Shown here: positions 28,205-36,804 of the stretch, in pieces
Numbering within the stretch: position 1 is the first letter of the stretch
Layout of the letters: every line of letters starts with the position of its first letter
Assembly: GCF_002803155.1 (NCBI RefSeq)
Contig: NZ_NNBP01000021.1
Location: 1-64,000, forward strand
Direction of reading: 5' to 3'
Origin: Streptomyces sp. CB02959
GTDB taxonomy: Bacteria; Actinomycetota; Actinomycetes; Streptomycetales; Streptomycetaceae
Length of the DNA stretch: 64,000 nucleotides
Translations under genes and position numbers: made by a program
Notes under the pieces: generated by a model
Told to the model about the DNA's origin: nothing
Databases searched by the model: none
The model's input: only the letters and a program-made list of their open reading frames with translations

Positions 28205-30197
28205 GAGCACTGCCGCACCCCCCACCACTCCCGGCGTGCTCGGCGCCGGGAAGCCCGGCCTGTTCCAGGGCCTGCTGCGCCGCCGCGGCCTCGCCAAGCT
28301 CCTGCTGCTCGCCGTCGCCGCGGCCGTGCTGGTCCCGCTCGCCGCGACCACCTGGCCCGGGGCGTCCTGGCCCACCGGCCTGACCGTGGACGTCTCCGGC
28401 CCGCTCGACCACGCCAGTAACTGGATCATCGACAACCGCGACAGCCACTGGCTGTTCGTCTACGTCCTGGGCCACCTCAGCAACGCCGTGGTGCTCTCCG
28501 TCCGCGGCGTCTACCTGCTGCTGCTCGCGCTCGGCTGGACCGGTGTGACGGCCGGCGTGACGCTGCTGGCCTGGCGCGTCGCCGGCCTCCGGATCGCCGC
28601 CCTCGCCCTGGTGTCGTTCCTGGTCAGCGGGGCCCTGGGGATGTGGGTCCCGACCATGCAGACGCTGGCGCTGATGATCGTGGCGGTGCTCGCCTCGGTC
28701 GTCGTCGGCGCGCTGCTCGGGCTCGCCGCCGGCCTCTCCCCCCGGCTCTTCAAGATCCTGCGGCCTGTCCTGGACACCATGCAGGTGCTCCCGGCCTTCG
28801 CCTACCTCCTGCCGGTCGTCATGGTCTTCGGCATCGGCGTCCCCGCCGCGCTGCTGGCCACCGTGGTCTACGCGGCACCGCCGATGGCCCGGCTCACCGC
28901 GCTCGGCCTGCGCGGCGCGGACGCCGGGGTGCTGGAGGCGGTCTCCTCGCTCGGTGCCACCGGCCGCCAGCGCCTGGTCACCGCCCGGCTCCCGCTGGCC
29001 CGCAAGGAACTCCTGCTCGGTGTCAACCAGACGATCATGATGGCGCTGTCCATGGCCGTGATCGCCTCGATGATCGGCGCCGCCGGCCTCGGTGACCGCG
29101 TCTACCAGGCGCTCGCCTCGGTCGACGTCGGCAGCGCGCTGGCCGCCGCCATCCCGATCGTGCTGCTGGCCATCGTCATGGACCGCACCACCGCCGCGGC
29201 CGGCGAGAAGCTCGGCGCGGCTCCCTCGGCGGCCGGTCCGCGGCTGCTGCGCGGCTGGCCCGCCTGGGCCGGTATCGCCGCGGTCACCGCGGTGGTCGCG
29301 TTCGCCGGGCGGCTGGCCGGCTCCGCCGACTGGCCCGCCGGTGCCACGTTCGCCATCGCCCGCCCCGTCAACGACGTCAAGGAGTGGATGGTCAACCACC
29401 TCTACTCCGGCGTCCCGGTCGTCGGCGGCACCGCCGACTGGGCCGCGCACTTCACCAACTGGGTGCTCAACCCGCTGCGCGACGGCCTGACCGCCCTCCC
29501 CTGGTACGGCGTCCTGCTCATCGTCGCCGCCCTCGCCTGGCTCATCGGCACCTGGCGCACGGCGCTCACCGCCGTCCTGGCGATGGCCGCCATCGGCGTG
29601 CTGGGCGTCTGGAAGCCGTCCATGGACACCCTCTCCCAGGTCCTCGCCGCCCTGGTCGTCACCCTGGTGCTGGGCGTCGGCGTCGGCATCCTCGCGGCCG
29701 GCAGCAAGCGCTTCGAGGCCGTCCTGCGCCCGGTCCTGGACGTCATGCAGACCATGCCGCAGTTCGTCTACCTGATCCCGGTCGTGGCGCTGTTCGCGGT
29801 GGGCCGCGCGCCGGCCGCCGCCGCGGCGGTGGTCTACGCCCTGCCGGCGGTCATCCGGATCACCACCCAGGGCCTGCGCCAGGTCGACCCCGGCGCCATG
29901 GAGTCCGCCCATTCGCTGGGCGCCACCCGCTGGCAGACCCTCCGGCAGGTCCAACTCCCGCTGGCCCGGCCCGCGTTGCTGCTGGCCGTCAACCAGGGCG
30001 TGGTGCTCGTCCTCGCCGTCGTCATCATCGGCGGCCTGGTCGGCGGCGGTGCCCTCGGCTACGACGTGGTCACCGGCCTGGCCACCGGCAACCTCGCCAT
30101 CGGCCTGGTCGCCGGTGTCGCCATCGTCTGCCTGGGCCTGATGCTCGACCGGGTCACCCAGCCCACGGAACGGCGCACCGCCGGGAAGGGAGCCTGA
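28203..30197 (+). CDS. proW: Fused double permease of a glycine betaine ABC transporter
   Basis: A 664-residue inner-membrane protein with two complete BPD-type permease domains in tandem. Each has the same scaffold: a helix bundle, then ILRPVLDTMQVLPAFAYLLPVV (about 190) or VLRPVLDVMQTMPQFVYLIPVV (about 510), then an EAA loop (EAVSSLGATGRQRL...LPLARKELL and ESAHSLGATRWQTLRQVQLPLARPALL). Most ProW proteins have one domain and act as dimers; here the two halves are one chain. The start at ATG 28203 is chosen because the residues before it come from a repeat element. It works with the flanking ATPase and binding lipoprotein. Confidence 0.93.
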   Translation: MSTAAPPTTPGVLGAGKPGLFQGLLRRRGLAKLLLLAVAAAVLVPLAATTWPGASWPTGLTVDVSGPLDHASNWIIDNRDSHWLFVYVLGHLSNAVVLSVRGVYLLLLALGWTGVTAGVTLLAWRVAGLRIAALALVSFLVSGALGMWVPTMQTLALMIVAVLASVVVGALLGLAAGLSPRLFKILRPVLDTMQVLPAFAYLLPVVMVFGIGVPAALLATVVYAAPPMARLTALGLRGADAGVLEAVSSLGATGRQRLVTARLPLARKELLLGVNQTIMMALSMAVIASMIGAAGLGDRVYQALASVDVGSALAAAIPIVLLAIVMDRTTAAAGEKLGAAPSAAGPRLLRGWPAWAGIAAVTAVVAFAGRLAGSADWPAGATFAIARPVNDVKEWMVNHLYSGVPVVGGTADWAAHFTNWVLNPLRDGLTALPWYGVLLIVAALAWLIGTWRTALTAVLAMAAIGVLGVWKPSMDTLSQVLAALVVTLVLGVGVGILAAGSKRFEAVLRPVLDVMQTMPQFVYLIPVVALFAVGRAPAAAAAVVYALPAVIRITTQGLRQVDPGAMESAHSLGATRWQTLRQVQLPLARPALLLAVNQGVVLVLAVVIIGGLVGGGALGYDVVTGLATGNLAIGLVAGVAIVCLGLMLDRVTQPTERRTAGKGA

Positions 30198-30199
30198 CC

Positions 30200-31207
30200 A
30201 TGCCCCGCACACCGATACGCGTCCGCACGCTCACCAAGGCCCTGGCCGCGACGGCCGCGACCGGCGCCCTGCTGGTGTCCCTCTCCGCCTGCGGCAAGGC
30301 CGACATGACCAAGCAGGCGTCGCCGTTCGCCGCCGCCAAGGGCTCCAAGTCCGTGACCCTGTCCGTGCAGACCTGGGTCGGCGCCCAGGCGAACGTCGCG
30401 GTGGCGAAGTACCTGCTCGAACACGAGCTGGGCTACCACGTCGACACCGTCCAGGTGGACGAGATCCCCGCCTGGGACGCGCTCAGCCAGGGCCGCGTCG
30501 ACGCCATCCTGGAGGACTGGGGCCACCCCGACCAGGAGAAGCGCTACGTCCAGGACAAGAAGACCATCACGGCGGGCGGCGGCAACGGCGTCACCGGCCA
30601 CATCGGCTGGTGGGTCCCCAAGTACTGGGCCGACGCCCACCCCGAGGTCACCGACTGGAAGAACCTCAACAAGTACGCCGACCAACTCCGCACCTCGGAG
30701 AGCGGCGACAAGGGCCAGTTGATGGACGGGTCACCGTCCTACGTGACCAACGACAAGGCGCTGGTGAAGAACCTCGGCCTGAACTACCAGGTCGTCTTCG
30801 CCGGTTCCGAGGCCGCCCAGATCACCCAGATCCAGCAGTTCGCCAAGCAGAAGAAGCCGTTCCTCACCTACTGGTACGAACCCCAGTGGCTCTTCAACCA
30901 GGTGCCGATGGTGGAGGTCAAACTCCCCAAGTACACCGACGCCTGCGCGGCGAAGGGGACCAAGGACCCGCAGTCCATCGACTGCGCGTACCCCACCACC
31001 CCGCTCCAGAAGTACTTCAACACCGACTTCGCCAAGAGCGGCAACTCCGCGGCGCAGTTCCTGAAGAACTTCCAGTGGGACAAGAAGGACCAGAACGAGG
31101 TCTCCGAAATGATCGCCTCCAGCGGCCTCCCGGCCGACGAGGCGGCCAAGAAGTGGGTGGACGAGCACCCCGACGTGTGGAAGCGCTGGCTGCCCGCGAA
31201 GAAGTAG
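30200..31207 (+). CDS. proX: Glycine betaine/choline substrate-binding lipoprotein
   Basis: A 335-residue lipoprotein: signal peptide and lipobox LSAC with Cys 31, so it is anchored outside the membrane. The mature protein has the OpuAC/ProX fold: VTLSVQTWVGAQANVAVAKYLLEHELGY, DAILEDWGHPDQ and HIGWWVPKYWADAHPE supply Trp residues that usually form the aromatic cage for quaternary amines. It starts two bases after the permease stop, the last gene of the operon before a perfect terminator. Confidence 0.93.
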   Translation: MPRTPIRVRTLTKALAATAATGALLVSLSACGKADMTKQASPFAAAKGSKSVTLSVQTWVGAQANVAVAKYLLEHELGYHVDTVQVDEIPAWDALSQGRVDAILEDWGHPDQEKRYVQDKKTITAGGGNGVTGHIGWWVPKYWADAHPEVTDWKNLNKYADQLRTSESGDKGQLMDGSPSYVTNDKALVKNLGLNYQVVFAGSEAAQITQIQQFAKQKKPFLTYWYEPQWLFNQVPMVEVKLPKYTDACAAKGTKDPQSIDCAYPTTPLQKYFNTDFAKSGNSAAQFLKNFQWDKKDQNEVSEMIASSGLPADEAAKKWVDEHPDVWKRWLPAKK

Positions 31208-31223
31208 CCGCATCCCACCATCC

Positions 31224-31264
31224 GCACCCGGGCGGGGCCGTCGACCACGGCCCCGCCCGGGTGC
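31224..31264. terminator. Terminator hairpin after the betaine operon
   Basis: Perfect 18-base arms (31224-31241 with 31247-31264), loop CGACC, between the converging binding-protein gene and the minus-strand BPL_N gene. Confidence 0.92.
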
Positions 31265-31307
31265 GTCTCCGACCGGTCGGCGGCGGGTGCGCCGACCGCC
31301 GGGCCGC

Positions 31308-32057
31308 TCAGTCCGCCAGCAGTTCGTCGACCAGGTCCACCGCCAGGTCGTGGGTCTGGTGGACCGGCAGGCCCTCGTCGAGGAACCAGTCGTCGGTGGC
31401 CTCGGGGTGGGGGCCGACCACGGCGACCTTGCCGGCGCCGCAGGCGGCGACGACGGCGGCGACGGTGCCGTTGGGGTAGGTGGCCAGGACGGTGGCGTCG
31501 GCGCCCGGGTCGAGGATGAAGTGCGGGCCGTCCTGGAAGTAGACGGTGCGCGGCAGGCCCCGCCACCGGGTCTCGACGACGGTGTCGCCGTCGTGGTCGA
31601 CGGTCGCGCCGGGCGTGACGATGTACTGGTCGGTGTCGCCGGGGAGCAGGTCGAAGCCCGGGTCGTCGCCGGCCAGGTAGCCGCCGAGGCAGAAGCCCAG
31701 GTAGCGGCCGCCGCCCTGGACGTAGGTGCGGATCTCGTCGGCGTGCTTGCGCAGCCGGCGGTAGGCGGGGTCGAGGGAGCCGCCGCCGGGCTGGGCGTAG
31801 AGGTGGGCGTGCGCCAGCGACGTGGCGGAGAGCGGGATGCCCTCGGCCGGGCCGGTGTAGCGGACGTCGAGGTTCCAGGGGCCGGCCGCGAGGAGTGCGG
31901 CGACCGCCTCGGAGCAGCCGGCGGGGCGGGCGGCCGGGCCGCGGTAGACGAGGGCCAGGCGGCGGCCGTCCGGGGCGGGCAGCGGCACGGCGGCCGGCTC
32001 GCCGCGGGTGCCGAAGGCCCGGCGGAGGGCGTCGAGGAAGCGGGTGGGGGGAGTCAT
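31308..32057 (-). CDS. BPL_N domain (class I glutamine amidotransferase-like) protein
   Basis: A 249-residue protein with the biotin-protein-ligase N-terminal domain fold. RLALVYRGPAARPAG starts the fold, YVQGGGRYLGFCLGGYLAG holds a nucleophile-elbow Cys at 123, and VAVVGPHPEATDDWF supplies a candidate His/Glu pair. Stand-alone BPL_N proteins have no established reaction. The ATG overlaps the stop of the upstream NRPS gene by four bases (ATGA), so its product is made with the synthetase; a tailoring or release role is inference. Confidence 0.85.
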   Translation of the reverse strand: MTPPTRFLDALRRAFGTRGEPAAVPLPAPDGRRLALVYRGPAARPAGCSEAVAALLAAGPWNLDVRYTGPAEGIPLSATSLAHAHLYAQPGGGSLDPAYRRLRKHADEIRTYVQGGGRYLGFCLGGYLAGDDPGFDLLPGDTDQYIVTPGATVDHDGDTVVETRWRGLPRTVYFQDGPHFILDPGADATVLATYPNGTVAAVVAACGAGKVAVVGPHPEATDDWFLDEGLPVHQTHDLAVDLVDELLAD

Positions 32058-35000
32058 GGGCGCTCACCGTGGGGGCTGGTGGGGTGCGGGGTCGGCTCGG
32101 GGGAGGCGTGCTCACCGGCCCGGAAGGCCAGGCCCTGGGCGGGGATGCCGCGCCATGCGGTGCCGGGGGTGAGGTACTCACCCTTCATGACCAGGGAGAG
32201 CGCGTCGAGCCAGACGCCTTCGCCGACGATTCCGTCGTAGAGCACGACCGCGCGGTTGCCGACGGTGGCACCGGCCCGGACGGTGACCTTCGACATCTTC
32301 ATGACGCGGTCCTCGAACAGGTGCGTCTGCAAGCTTACGCCCGCGCCGATCGCCGCGTCGTCGCCGATGTCGACCAGGTCGAACTCGGTGAGGAAGGTGG
32401 TGCCGAGCCACGTCCGGCGGCCGATCCGGGCGCCGAACAGGCGCAGCGCCGGCGGCAGGAACGGGGTGCCGGTGAGGGTGCCGAGCCCGGCCGGTACGGC
32501 GGCCGCCTCGTAGAGGCCGGTGACGAACTCGGTGCGGCGGACGAACCCGCTCCACAGCGGTTCGACGCGCGGCCGGTAGCCGCCCACGACCAGGAGTTTG
32601 AGCAGCGCGCAGACGGCGATGACGGTCAGTCCGGAGCCCATGAGGAGCAGCGGGGCGAGGAGGAGCGGGAGGGCCGGGGAGGGGCTGCGGGCGACGTCGG
32701 AGAGGCCGAGGAGGAAGCCGAAGGCGGCGGCGCCCAGGAGGGACGCCGGCATGGTGGCGCGGAAGTACTCGACGGCCAGGCGGCGGCGGACCGCCTTGCG
32801 GGTGGGACGGAACGTCAGCTCCTCGGGGAAGGTGCCGCTGCTCTGCCGCTGCGGGAGGTTGATCGCGGGGGAGCCCAGCCAGGAGGTGCCGGGGGGCACC
32901 TCCTCCCCGGGCGGGACGGTGCCGACGCCGACCAGGGAGCCCGGTCCGGTCCGCGTCCCGGCCGGCAGGTACGCCGCGTTGCCGATGAACGCGCGGCTGC
33001 CGACCTCGGTGCGGCGGCAGACGACCCGGCCGCCCGCGAACGCCGCGCCGCCGACCCCCGCCATGTCCGCCACGAAACTGCCCTCGCCGAGGGTGAGCAG
33101 GTCCGGGTCGAGGTGGGCGGCGGTGGACACCTCGGCGCCGGGGCCGATCCGGGCGCCCAGCAGCCGCAGCCAGGGCACGGTGTAGAGGGTGGCGTAGAGG
33201 GAGTTGGTGAAGGTGAGGCTGGACTCCAGCAGTTTGTCGGAGAGCCACTTGCGGACGCCGAGGGCGGAGCGGACCGGGTGGGTGCCGACCGGGGTGCGGT
33301 GCAGGATCAGCCGCTTGGCGCAGACGATCGCGGTGCACACGGAGAGCACGTAGAGGGGGGCGGCCAGGGTCAGGGTGGCTGCGACGGCGGGGCCGCTGCC
33401 CCAGGTCAGCCAGACGCACCACACCAGGGCCGTGCCCGGCACCAGGACGGTCAGGGTGAGGAGTTCGAGCAGGGCGACGCCCAGCACCGCGGCGGCGACG
33501 TGCCGCGGGCGGCCGGGTTCGGTCGTGCCGCCGGCCCGCAGCATGTCCTCGATGGGTGGGGCCAGCGCCGGTACCGGGGCGGGCGGGGAGCCGGCCCACC
33601 GGGCCCTGGGCGGCACCACCTCGCCCTCCCCGATCACCGACTGCTCGCCCAGTCCGGCGCCCGCCGCCATCCGGGCGCCCGGTTCCAGCACCGCATGGGC
33701 GCCTACGTAGGCGCAGGGGCCGATGTCTATCGGGGCGACGGTCACCCAGCCGTCCGCCACCCGCCAGGCGCGCAGTGTGACGCCGTAGCCGATCGACGCG
33801 TCCGCGCCGATCCGGAGCAGCGCCGGCAGCGGGACGACGCCGGTGGCGATGGTCGTCCGCGGCCCGATCCGGGCGCCCAGCAGCCGCAGGTAGCGGCCCA
33901 TCAGGGGGGAGCCGCTCAGCGCGGGCAGCGGGCTGATGCTCAGCAGCAGGGCGAGCGCCCACAGGCGGAGGTAGGTCGTGCCCCACAAGGGGTAGCGGCC
34001 CGGCCGGATACCGGCCGACAGGGGGCGGGCGAGGACCACCGGCAGCAGCCAGCGGACGCCGAAGTAGCCGACCAGCACGGCCAGTACGGACAGCACCGGT
34101 ACCAGGGTCCGGCCGGTGGACTCGCCGTTCTCCCAGCTGAAGGCGGCGGCCAGCGGGAGGGTCAGGACGAACAGCAGAAGGTAGATCAGCCCGCCCTGGA
34201 CCAGCCCGGCGGCGGCGATCCGGGGGCCGCCGTGCCGGAGCGGGCGGGGACGGACCGGCAGCGCGCTGCCGCCGCAGCTCCCCGCGCTGCCGCCGCTCGT
34301 GCCGCCGCCACGGCTGGTACTTCTGCCGCCGTCCGTACGACGGCCGCCGTTCCGGAGGCCGTCGGCGCTCCCCGGGCCGCTGGCGCCCGCCGGCCGGTCG
34401 CCGGCCGGTCCGCCGCCGTCGGCCCCGGTCTGCGGGCCGCTCAGCGCGTCCAGGCGGGCCGCCAGACCGCGCACCGTCGGGTGGGCGTAGACGTCGCGCA
34501 GGGTGGCGCCGGTGTCGCCGCCGATGCCGCGGCTGCGGAGCAGCGACACGACCTGGGCGGCGAGCAACGAGTGCCCGCCGAGGTCGCCGAAGAAGTCCGC
34601 GTCGGTGGACAGTGCGTCGGGGCCCATGCCGAACACCTCGGCCCAGACGTCCCGCACCCGGGTCTCCAGCGCGTCCCGCGGCGGCGCCACCCGGCCGCCG
34701 CCGCCCAACCGCCGCCCGGTCGGCGCGGGCAGCCGCCGGCGGTCCACCTTGCCGCTCGGCATGGCCGGCAGCCGGGGGAGGATGTCGAGGAAGGGCGGCA
34801 CCATGTAGGCGGGGAGCCGGTGTTGCAGCCGCTGGTGCAGCCGGGCGACCAGGGCGTCCCCGTCCGCGGTACCGGTCTGCCCGGCACCGCTCCGGGCCGG
34901 CACCACGTACGCGGACAGCTCCCGGTTGTCGTCCGCGCCGTCCCGGTCCGGCAGCGCCACCAGCGCGGTGGCGGCCTCGGCCACCCCGGGGTCCTCCAGC

Positions 35001-36310
35001 AGGACGTTGTCGATCTCGCCGAGGTCGACCCGGTAGCCGCGGACCTTCACCTCGTCGTCGGCCCGCCCCAGGAACTCGATCTCCCCGTCCGCGGTGATCC
35101 GGCCGAGGTCGCCGGTGCGGTAGAGCCGGCCGCCCCCGGGCGCCAGCGGGTGGGCGATGAAGCGGTCCGCGGTCAGCTCCGGGCGCCGCACATAGCCGCG
35201 GGCGACACCCGGGCCGCCCACGCAGATCTCTCCGATCGCCCCGTCCGGGACCGGCCGGCGCAGGTCGTCGAGGAGTACCGCCGTGTAGGTGGGCAGCGGG
35301 CGGCCGATCGTCACCGTCCGGCCCGGCCGGAGTTCCGCGACGGTGGCGGTGACGGTGGTCTCGGTCGGCCCGTAGGTGTTGAGGATCCGGCGCCCCGGTC
35401 GGCTCCACCGCTCGACGAGCCGGGGCGGGCAGACCTCGCCGCCCACCATGATGCCGCGCACCGCCGGCAGGTCCCGGGGGATCGTCGCCAGCAGCGTCGG
35501 CACGCAGTAGAAGAGCGTGATCCCGGACTCCTCCAGGACGTCGGCGAGTTCGGCGCCGAGCCGCGAACCGGCGCCGATCGGCCCCGCGACGAGGGTCCCG
35601 CCGACCGTCCAGGTGGGCCAGATCTCCTCGATGGAGAAGTCGAAGGAGATGGTCATGCCCTGGTAGACCCGGTCGTCCGGGCGCACGTCGTAGACGTCGG
35701 GGACGACGTCGAGGAAGTTGCAGATGCTGGAGTGCGCGATGGCCACGCCCTTGGGGCGGCCGCTGGAGCCCGAGGTGTACATGATGTACGCGAGCGGGTC
35801 GTCGGGGTCGTCGGCCCCCGGGCCCGGTGGTGCCGCCAGCCGGCCGGGGTCCGGGTCCGGCGCGGGGGCCGGTTCGGGCGGGGTGACCGGGGCGGCGGCC
35901 AGTTCGGCGGCCAGCGTGTCGAGCCGCACCACGTTCGCCCGGCGGCCGGTCACCGCCGCGGCCAGCTCCGAAACGGTCAGTACGGCCTCCACCTCGGCGT
36001 CCGCCGCGATGAACGCGACCCGGTCCGCGGGCGCCGCCGGGTCGATCGGGACGAACGCCGCGCCCGCCTTGCCGACGGCCAGCAGCGCCGCGTACATGTC
36101 CACCGACCGCGGCACCAGGATCGCGACCCGGGACCCCGCGCCGATGCCCAGGGCGCGGAGGTGGTGGGCGAGTTGGTTGGCGCGGGCGTCGAGTTCGGCG
36201 TAGGTCAGGACGTGCGGCCCGCACTCCAGGGCCGTGGCCGAGGGCACGCGGGCACAGGTGGATTCGAAGAGGCGGTGGAGCCGCGTTGCGATCCGCCTGG
36301 TCGTGCCCAT
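32054..36310 (-). CDS. Pls/PosA-type membrane-bound nonribosomal peptide synthetase
   Basis: A 1418-residue single-module synthetase. Adenylation domain: YTSGSSGRPKG (178-188), FDFSIEEIW (223-231), NTYGPTE (311-317), YRTGD (397-401), GKVDRR (Lys 521). Carrier domain: GGHSLL with pantetheinylated Ser 581. A Gly/Ser/Arg-rich linker (about 620-685) leads to a membrane region with about six TM segments interleaved with three left-handed beta-helix (hexapeptide-repeat) domains, as in the C-terminal part of epsilon-poly-lysine synthetase. Such enzymes polymerise one amino acid by isopeptide bonds. Asp and Glu in the FDFSIEEIW pocket motif fit a basic substrate, by inference. The start at 36310 is chosen for domain length, but no good ribosome site precedes it. 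Confidence 0.88.
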   Translation of the reverse strand: MGTTRRIATRLHRLFESTCARVPSATALECGPHVLTYAELDARANQLAHHLRALGIGAGSRVAILVPRSVDMYAALLAVGKAGAAFVPIDPAAPADRVAFIAADAEVEAVLTVSELAAAVTGRRANVVRLDTLAAELAAAPVTPPEPAPAPDPDPGRLAAPPGPGADDPDDPLAYIMYTSGSSGRPKGVAIAHSSICNFLDVVPDVYDVRPDDRVYQGMTISFDFSIEEIWPTWTVGGTLVAGPIGAGSRLGAELADVLEESGITLFYCVPTLLATIPRDLPAVRGIMVGGEVCPPRLVERWSRPGRRILNTYGPTETTVTATVAELRPGRTVTIGRPLPTYTAVLLDDLRRPVPDGAIGEICVGGPGVARGYVRRPELTADRFIAHPLAPGGGRLYRTGDLGRITADGEIEFLGRADDEVKVRGYRVDLGEIDNVLLEDPGVAEAATALVALPDRDGADDNRELSAYVVPARSGAGQTGTADGDALVARLHQRLQHRLPAYMVPPFLDILPRLPAMPSGKVDRRRLPAPTGRRLGGGGRVAPPRDALETRVRDVWAEVFGMGPDALSTDADFFGDLGGHSLLAAQVVSLLRSRGIGGDTGATLRDVYAHPTVRGLAARLDALSGPQTGADGGGPAGDRPAGASGPGSADGLRNGGRRTDGGRSTSRGGGTSGGSAGSCGGSALPVRPRPLRHGGPRIAAAGLVQGGLIYLLLFVLTLPLAAAFSWENGESTGRTLVPVLSVLAVLVGYFGVRWLLPVVLARPLSAGIRPGRYPLWGTTYLRLWALALLLSISPLPALSGSPLMGRYLRLLGARIGPRTTIATGVVPLPALLRIGADASIGYGVTLRAWRVADGWVTVAPIDIGPCAYVGAHAVLEPGARMAAGAGLGEQSVIGEGEVVPPRARWAGSPPAPVPALAPPIEDMLRAGGTTEPGRPRHVAAAVLGVALLELLTLTVLVPGTALVWCVWLTWGSGPAVAATLTLAAPLYVLSVCTAIVCAKRLILHRTPVGTHPVRSALGVRKWLSDKLLESSLTFTNSLYATLYTVPWLRLLGARIGPGAEVSTAAHLDPDLLTLGEGSFVADMAGVGGAAFAGGRVVCRRTEVGSRAFIGNAAYLPAGTRTGPGSLVGVGTVPPGEEVPPGTSWLGSPAINLPQRQSSGTFPEELTFRPTRKAVRRRLAVEYFRATMPASLLGAAAFGFLLGLSDVARSPSPALPLLLAPLLLMGSGLTVIAVCALLKLLVVGGYRPRVEPLWSGFVRRTEFVTGLYEAAAVPAGLGTLTGTPFLPPALRLFGARIGRRTWLGTTFLTEFDLVDIGDDAAIGAGVSLQTHLFEDRVMKMSKVTVRAGATVGNRAVVLYDGIVGEGVWLDALSLVMKGEYLTPGTAWRGIPAQGLAFRAGEHASPEPTPHPTSPHGERP

Positions 36311-36316
36311 GACTCC

Positions 36317-36342
36317 ATCGGATCGCCGATCACCCGTGATCG
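36317..36342. promoter_or_regulatory. Overlapping palindromes just upstream of the NRPS start
   Basis: CGATCAC-CC-GTGATCG (36327-36342) is a perfect 16-base dyad, and ATCGG-ATCG-CCGAT (36317-36330) overlaps it. They lie 7-32 bases before the chosen NRPS start. They could be an operator for the NRPS/BPL_N pair; if translation starts further upstream they would be coding. Confidence 0.4.
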
Positions 36343-36549
36343 CATGTCCGGTCCCGGGCATCCCGGCTGACCTGCGCTTTTCATGGGAAGTCCGGGGCGG
36401 CTCGGGCGTGTCAGCGGTGGTGCCGGTGGTCACCCGATCGTATGGCCGCGGCCCCGCCGGGCCCTCGCGCGCCCCGCGGCGCTCCAGGCTGGGGGGCGCC
36501 CCAGACCCGCCCGGGGACCCGCCCCGGCGCACGAAAGGCCCGGCCCGTC

Positions 36550-36762
36550 ATGCACCTGCCGCCGCCGCACTGCCCGATCCCCGAATGCCAGGACCGGCTG
36601 TGGAAGGACACCACCACCACCGAGGTCCACTGGGACAACTGGCGCTGGTGGTGCCACCGCTGCGACAAGAAGTGGTACCCGACCCGTGAGCAGATCGAGC
36701 AGTACCGGCACGGGGTCGGGGCGGGCCACCGGGACCCCCGGGTACCGGCCCGCCTGTGCTGA
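36550..36762 (+). CDS. Small zinc-ribbon protein
   Basis: A 70-residue protein with two cysteine pairs, C8-PIPE-C13 and C35-HR-C38, separated by a Trp-rich strand (VHWDNWRWW). This is the spacing of a zinc ribbon. A possible third Cys ends the chain. ATG 36550 follows AAAGGCCCGG. No function is known; it is divergent from the NRPS gene and converges on fabV. Confidence 0.75.
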   Translation: MHLPPPHCPIPECQDRLWKDTTTTEVHWDNWRWWCHRCDKKWYPTREQIEQYRHGVGAGHRDPRVPARLC

Positions 36763-36804
36763 CGGGCCCGCGCCGACGCGCCCCGCACCGCGCGGCGCCG
36801 GCCG

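Noticed and set aside
31895..36370. A plus-strand open frame of about 1490 codons opposite the NRPS gene
   Set aside because: It is the GC-bias mirror of the NRPS coding frame, is rich in Arg/Gly/Ala without motifs, and the minus strand has clear adenylation, carrier and beta-helix domains.
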